Shown in pieces: positions 23,432-26,770 of a DNA stretch of 26,770 bases. The DNA lies in the NCBI GenBank assembly GCA_023430775.1, contig JAEYYY010000664.1, positions 1 through 26,770 on the forward strand, given 5' to 3'. The notes under the pieces were generated by a model, which was not told the origin of the DNA, did no database searches, and was given only the letters and a program-made list of their open reading frames with translations. The first letter of the stretch is position 1. Each line of letters starts with the position of its first letter. Source of the DNA: Pseudomonadota bacterium (GTDB lineage Bacteria; Myxococcota_A; Polyangia; Haliangiales; Haliangiaceae). Position numbers and translations under genes: made by a program.

Positions 23432-25282
23432 TCAGCGGCGGAGCGCGAGGCGCGCGAGACCGACGCAGATCAGCGCGTTGATCGCGAGCCAGATCGTGGC
23501 CGCACCGACCAGCGGCGCCGACACGATCGTGCTGCCGGCAGCCGCCGCGAACACGAGGTGCGCCGCGACACCGACAGCGACACCCGCGAGCGGCGCGCGC
23601 AGCTTCGGCACGCCGTAGCCGATCGCGAGCAGGCCCATCGGGATCAGCGCGCTGAAGAACAGCGCCGAGCCCGTGCTGCCGAGGATCGATTGATCCCACG
23701 CCGGCAGGCCGTGCGAGAGCATGTTGATCACCGGCAGGGTCGAGATCTCCGGCGCGATCTGCGGCAGGAAGAACAGACCCGACGCGCCGATCACGACACC
23801 GCCGAGGTAACCCAGGCCGAGGCCGACGCCCTTCTTGCGAACCGACGCGGCGACCGCGCCGGCGAGCAGCAGACCGAAGGCGAACGCGCCGCCGCCACCG
23901 CCGCTCGACGTGCGTGCAGCCTTGACCGCGGCGGGCGCATCGATGATGCCGGCGCCGTAACGATCGCGCTCGTACTTCTGGTTCTTCGGCTTGCGCGAGG
24001 TGTCCTTGAGGATCTTCTCGACCGCGGCCGGCTTGTCGACGCCTTCACCGACGACCAGCGCGGCGACGCCGGCGGCGTGCGGCGACGCCATCGACGTGCC
24101 CATGTACGCGAAGTAGCCGTCCTTGCCGCTGTCCTTCGGATCGAGCGTGTTCTGGAGGACGCCACCGTCGGGGTTGACGCCGCTGCCGTCGCGGTTGCGC
24201 GTCTTGCCGCCCGGCGCGGCGATATCGATCTCCTTGCCCCAGTTCGAGTAGAACGTGGTGGCTTCATCTTCCTGGGTGGCGGCGACGGCGATCGCGCCCG
24301 GATACGCGGCGGGATAGCCGACCTTGCCCTTGCCGTCGTTGCCGGCGGCGCACACCACGGTGACGCCCTTGTCGTAGGCGTACTTGACGGCCTTCTCGAG
24401 CACCTTCGACGGGAACGCGCCGCCGAGCGACATGTTGATCACCTTCGCGCCGTTGTTGGCCGCGTAGCGGATCGCGTCGGCGATGCCGGCCACCGAGCCC
24501 GAGCCGCCGGCGGAGAGCACCTTGAGCGGCATGATCTTGACGTTGCGCGCGATGCCGGCGACGCCGATGCCGTTGTTCGTCACCTGCGCGATCGTGCCGG
24601 TGACGTGCGAGCCGTGACCGTGGTCGTCGGCCGCGTGGGTGTTGTTGGCGACGAAGTTGTACGGCTTGACCCACTCGATGCCCTTGAGGTCCGGCAGCTC
24701 GTAGAACTTCTTGTACTTCTCGTAACCGACGCCGGTGTCGAGGACCGCGACGATCACGCCGTTGCCGTCGGCGAGCTTCCACGCCTCGGGCATGCCGATC
24801 TGCCGCATGTGCCACTGCTTCGGATACATCGGGTCGTTCGGGAAGCCCGGCTCGAGCACCTCGGGTGCCGGCACCTCCATCGCCTCGCCGGGAGGGATCA
24901 TCATCACCGCGTCGGGCTCGGCGATCTCGACGTCGCTACGCAGCGCGAGCTTCGCGATGATCGCGTCGCGCTGTGCCGGATCGACATGCGCGCGATACAG
25001 CTGGGTCTCGCTGGCGACGCCGGAGTCGTCGACGAGGACGAGATCGATCCCGAATTCGCGCTCGATCGCATCGGGCGTCGCGTCGTCCTTGAGGTCGACG
25101 AGAATGTCGTCGGGGTCGGTGTCGGCAGCCGTCACGTAATCCGTCTGCCGGATTTGCTGACGTGCTTCCGTGTCCTCGGAGCGGCCGCGGAAATACCACC
25201 ACAGCACCACGATCGCGAGGATCACCAGTAGCCACAGAAGCCTGCCGAATGGACCGCTTCTCTTGGTCTCGTTCTCGTCCAT
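23432..25282 (-). CDS. membrane-bound subtilisin-like serine protease (S8) with multi-helix C-terminus
   Basis: The 616-residue protein has an N-terminal membrane anchor (15-31), then an inhibitor-I9-like prodomain (about 58-128). The S8 domain spans about 150-455: Asp182 in AVLDTGVG, His223 in DHGHGSHVTG, oxyanion Asn315 in AAGNDG and Ser397 in MGTSMASPHAAG. The catalytic triad is complete. A Gly-rich hinge (459-465) leads to about five membrane helices (466-482, 486-508, 537-556, 563-583, 586-608). Many myxobacterial secreted proteases end in a one-helix sorting tail; this one ends in a full membrane domain, which is unusual. ATG 25282 lacks a Shine-Dalgarno and lies in a hairpin loop. The gene is 18 nt downstream of the cNMP gene. 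Confidence 0.93.
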   Translation of the reverse strand: MDENETKRSGPFGRLLWLLVILAIVVLWWYFRGRSEDTEARQQIRQTDYVTAADTDPDDILVDLKDDATPDAIEREFGIDLVLVDDSGVASETQLYRAHVDPAQRDAIIAKLALRSDVEIAEPDAVMMIPPGEAMEVPAPEVLEPGFPNDPMYPKQWHMRQIGMPEAWKLADGNGVIVAVLDTGVGYEKYKKFYELPDLKGIEWVKPYNFVANNTHAADDHGHGSHVTGTIAQVTNNGIGVAGIARNVKIMPLKVLSAGGSGSVAGIADAIRYAANNGAKVINMSLGGAFPSKVLEKAVKYAYDKGVTVVCAAGNDGKGKVGYPAAYPGAIAVAATQEDEATTFYSNWGKEIDIAAPGGKTRNRDGSGVNPDGGVLQNTLDPKDSGKDGYFAYMGTSMASPHAAGVAALVVGEGVDKPAAVEKILKDTSRKPKNQKYERDRYGAGIIDAPAAVKAARTSSGGGGGAFAFGLLLAGAVAASVRKKGVGLGLGYLGGVVIGASGLFFLPQIAPEISTLPVINMLSHGLPAWDQSILGSTGSALFFSALIPMGLLAIGYGVPKLRAPLAGVAVGVAAHLVFAAAAGSTIVSAPLVGAATIWLAINALICVGLARLALRR

Positions 25283-25291
25283 GAGAACGAG
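25268..25291 (-). promoter_or_regulatory. perfect 9-bp hairpin with the subtilase start codon in its loop
   Basis: Read on the minus strand, CTCGTTCTC and GAGAACGAG are exact reverse complements around the 6-nt loop ATGGAC. The ATG is the subtilase start codon (25280-25282). The stem begins nine bases after the stop of the upstream cNMP gene. No Shine-Dalgarno precedes the ATG, so the structure may control translation or make it depend on ribosomes arriving from upstream. It could also be a DNA operator. Confidence 0.6.
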
Positions 25292-25300
25292 TATAGGCCC

Positions 25301-26620
25301 TCAGATGAGGACGCGCTCGTCGGACGGTGTGTCGTCCTCGCCCATCACCAGCTGATTATCGATCTCGCGGTCTTCTGCCAATGCTTCGAGATAGCTCCTG
25401 ATTTCTGGGACCGCCTGGACGATGCGAACGACGAAGTCGCGCGCGAGGAACAGCACGGTGGCCGGGCGTTGCGCGATCACCGTGGCCGTGGTGCGAGCGT
25501 TTCGCAGCAGCGCCATCTCGCCGAACACGTCGCCGGTCTTGAGCTGCCCCAGTGGAACCGCGGAGCCATCGGACGCGCGCCGCGACACATCGAGCTCGCC
25601 GGTGAGCACCACGAACAGACCGCGCCCCTCCTCGCCTTCATTGATCACCACGGTGCCCGGCGCGACATCGTGACTGGTGAACCGCCGCAACAGATCGCGC
25701 TGCTGCATGCGGTTGAACGGCTTGAACAGCGGCGACGTCGCCATCAGGTTGCCGAGCAAGCGCTCGCGCGTGAACCCGTGCAGCGCCTGCGCGACGACAT
25801 CGAGCTCGTCGGCGAGCGAGGTCAGCGATTGCCGGCCGACCTCGAACAGATCGACCTCGGTGGCGCACTCGACGCTCGCGGTGCGCGGCTGAGCCGACAA
25901 CAGGGCCATCTCGCCGAACACCGCGTTCTCGCCGAGATCCGCGAGATCGGTGTGGCGGCCGAGGCCATCGGTCGCGAACACGCGCAGGTGACCCGATGCG
26001 ACGAAGAAGAACGAGTTGCCCGGCTCGCCCTCGCGGATCACGAACGCGCCGGCGGGCAACCTGCGCAGCGTCAGCGTGCCGAGCACGCGCTTGAGTGCCG
26101 CCTCGGAGAGCGACGACAGCAGCGGGATCGGGTGAATCGCTTCCGGATACTCGTGGTAGCTGTCGGTGGCGTGCTCGGCGCGTCCGATCGCGGCTTGCAC
26201 GGCATCCGGCGGCGCGGGCTGGCGGACGTCGGGAACGTTGATCGGTAGCGAGTCCGGTGGCAGCGCGACGCGGGTCGCGACCTTGCCGAGCATCTCGGAC
26301 TCGGAGCCGTACGTGACGATCAGAGATGCCAGCAGATCGCTCGCATCCGCTCCGCGCGCCTCGAGCACGCGCGCGCAGACCAGCCCCGGTAGTGGGTGGC
26401 CCGACTTGATGCAGTACCAGCCGGCAGCGCGATAGACCGTTTCGGCGCCGGGACTGGCTCCGAGTGCGAGCGCGCAATCCGCCACCCGGATGCGCGCGTC
26501 GAAATCGAGCGGCGCCGCAGCGACCACGGCATCGTAGAGCCGGAGTGCGGGAAGATACTGCCCCTGACCGAACAGCGTTGCTGCACTGCGCTTGACGTCG
26601 CCGAGCGCCACCATGCGCAT
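25301..26620 (-). CDS. protein with two cyclic-nucleotide-binding domains and a TPR-like N-terminus
   Basis: The 439-residue soluble protein starts at ATG 26620. Residues 8-115 look like TPR helices (AATLFGQGQYLPALRLYDAV, then DARIRVADCALALG). Two cNMP-binding domains follow, at about 165-275 and 297-410. Each has the phosphate-binding cassette: FGEMAL at 235-240 with Arg246 in QPRTASV, and FGEMAL at 366-371 with Arg376 in NARTTATV. Both could therefore bind cAMP, cGMP or a related nucleotide. There is no helix-turn-helix, so it is not a CRP-type regulator; it has the layout of a regulatory subunit. An in-frame upstream start at 26716 would overlap the divergent gene and is rejected. It is followed after 18 nt by the subtilase. 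Confidence 0.9.
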   Translation of the reverse strand: MRMVALGDVKRSAATLFGQGQYLPALRLYDAVVAAAPLDFDARIRVADCALALGASPGAETVYRAAGWYCIKSGHPLPGLVCARVLEARGADASDLLASLIVTYGSESEMLGKVATRVALPPDSLPINVPDVRQPAPPDAVQAAIGRAEHATDSYHEYPEAIHPIPLLSSLSEAALKRVLGTLTLRRLPAGAFVIREGEPGNSFFFVASGHLRVFATDGLGRHTDLADLGENAVFGEMALLSAQPRTASVECATEVDLFEVGRQSLTSLADELDVVAQALHGFTRERLLGNLMATSPLFKPFNRMQQRDLLRRFTSHDVAPGTVVINEGEEGRGLFVVLTGELDVSRRASDGSAVPLGQLKTGDVFGEMALLRNARTTATVIAQRPATVLFLARDFVVRIVQAVPEIRSYLEALAEDREIDNQLVMGEDDTPSDERVLI

Positions 26621-26640
26621 ACGGTACACCGCCCCGGCGT

Positions 26641-26670
26641 TTGCAGCGGGCGCGCCCGGCCCTCTATAGT
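26641..26670 (+). promoter_or_regulatory. candidate sigma-70-type promoter
   Basis: TTGCAG (26641-26646) and TATAGT (26665-26670) are spaced by 18 nt, 20 nt before the GTG start of the right-edge gene. This is one of the few good matches to the housekeeping consensus in the window. Confidence 0.45.
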
Positions 26671-26690
26671 CATCGACCTGCGGAGGTCTC

Positions 26691-26770
26691 GTGAAGAAAT
26701 GCGCTAGCTGCACCAAGGATCTGCCGGACGCCGCGCTGCACTGCGTGTTCTGCGGCGCGAAGCAGCCGCC
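26691..26770 (+). CDS. zinc-ribbon protein (N-terminus only)
   Basis: The gene runs off the right edge. GTG 26691 is preceded by GGAGG (26682-26686), a good ribosome binding site. The 26 visible residues read MKKCASCTKDLPDAALHCVF and CGAKQPP, a compact zinc ribbon of pattern CxxC...CxxC. A Pro-rich start of a linker follows. From memory such N-termini occur on many myxobacterial membrane or FHA/TM proteins, but nothing beyond the ribbon can be said here. Confidence 0.75.
   Translation, partial: MKKCASCTKDLPDAALHCVFCGAKQP

Noticed and set aside
23558..25231. 557-codon plus-strand frame opposite the subtilase
   Set aside because: The subtilase has a complete catalytic triad on the other strand; the shadow has no recognisable motif.
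26621..26716. Longer start (26716) for the cNMP protein
   Set aside because: It would overlap the promoter, ribosome binding site and start of the divergent zinc-ribbon gene; the TPR-like sequence begins after 26620.
1..26770. Frequent GATCG/CGATCG words across the window, possibly a genome signature repeat
   Set aside because: They occur mostly within genes and fit the codon use for Asp, Arg and Ile in very GC-rich DNA; no regular spacing was seen. A word-frequency test against a codon-shuffled model would decide.
1..26770. tRNA, rRNA, CRISPR array, transposase or phage integrase
   Set aside because: I found no cloverleaf with a T-loop core outside genes, no regularly spaced repeats and no recombinase motifs.

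Overview
The window is very GC-rich DNA with GTG and TTG starts and third-position G/C bias. It most likely comes from a myxobacterium (Myxococcota). Supporting signs are a C-terminal MYXO-CTERM-like sorting tail on a trypsin-fold protein, many Cys-lipobox lipoproteins, a membrane Ser/Thr kinase fused to beta-propeller repeats, and several families I associate with Myxococcota. Placement within the phylum is inference. I see no rRNA, tRNA, CRISPR array, insertion sequence or phage gene, so this looks like ordinary chromosome. I count 22 well-supported coding regions (two cut by the window edges) plus one weak small ORF.

Layout. 1-5116: a conserved protein of unknown role (left edge, minus strand), a YkvA/DUF1232 protein, glutamate racemase (murI), an HD protein that looks like a CCA-adding enzyme without its nucleotidyltransferase head, and two lipoproteins, one with an internal four-cysteine duplication. 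5117-7929: an alpha-amylase (GH13) lipoprotein divergent from an AraC-type regulator, with a perfect 12-bp palindrome between them, then a small lipoprotein. 8147-10348: a secreted trypsin-fold protein that has lost its catalytic His and Ser, then a one-chain ThrE-type threonine/serine exporter. 10349-12396: a 329-nt non-coding leader full of inverted repeats, then an RNase E/G. 12402-15329: a secreted TonB-C-like protein, a 58-residue ORF with a textbook ribosome binding site, a translationally coupled pair (6-pyruvoyl-tetrahydropterin-synthase-like protein, then a PAP2 phosphatase), and an unrecognised protein. 15319-18530: two paralogous six-cysteine exported proteins and a CehA/McbA-type PHP metallohydrolase lipoprotein. 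18595-26770: a zinc-ribbon/TM/propeller protein, a kinase-WD40 protein, a membrane-bound subtilase, a tandem cyclic-nucleotide-binding protein and the start of another zinc-ribbon protein.

How the genes may work together. The right end reads as a cell-surface signalling and proteolysis neighbourhood. The cNMP sensor and subtilase are 18 nt apart on the same strand, and the kinase follows after a terminator-like hairpin. The amylase and AraC regulator probably form a self-contained sugar-use unit.

The most unusual features are these: (i) all seven convergent gene pairs end within a few bases of each other or overlap, leaving no room for terminators; (ii) the subtilase start codon lies in the loop of a perfect 9-bp hairpin just after the upstream stop codon; (iii) the trypsin-fold protein is a pseudo-protease; (iv) the tandem six-cysteine paralogs share almost exact cysteine spacing; (v) the CCA-adding-enzyme relative is headless.
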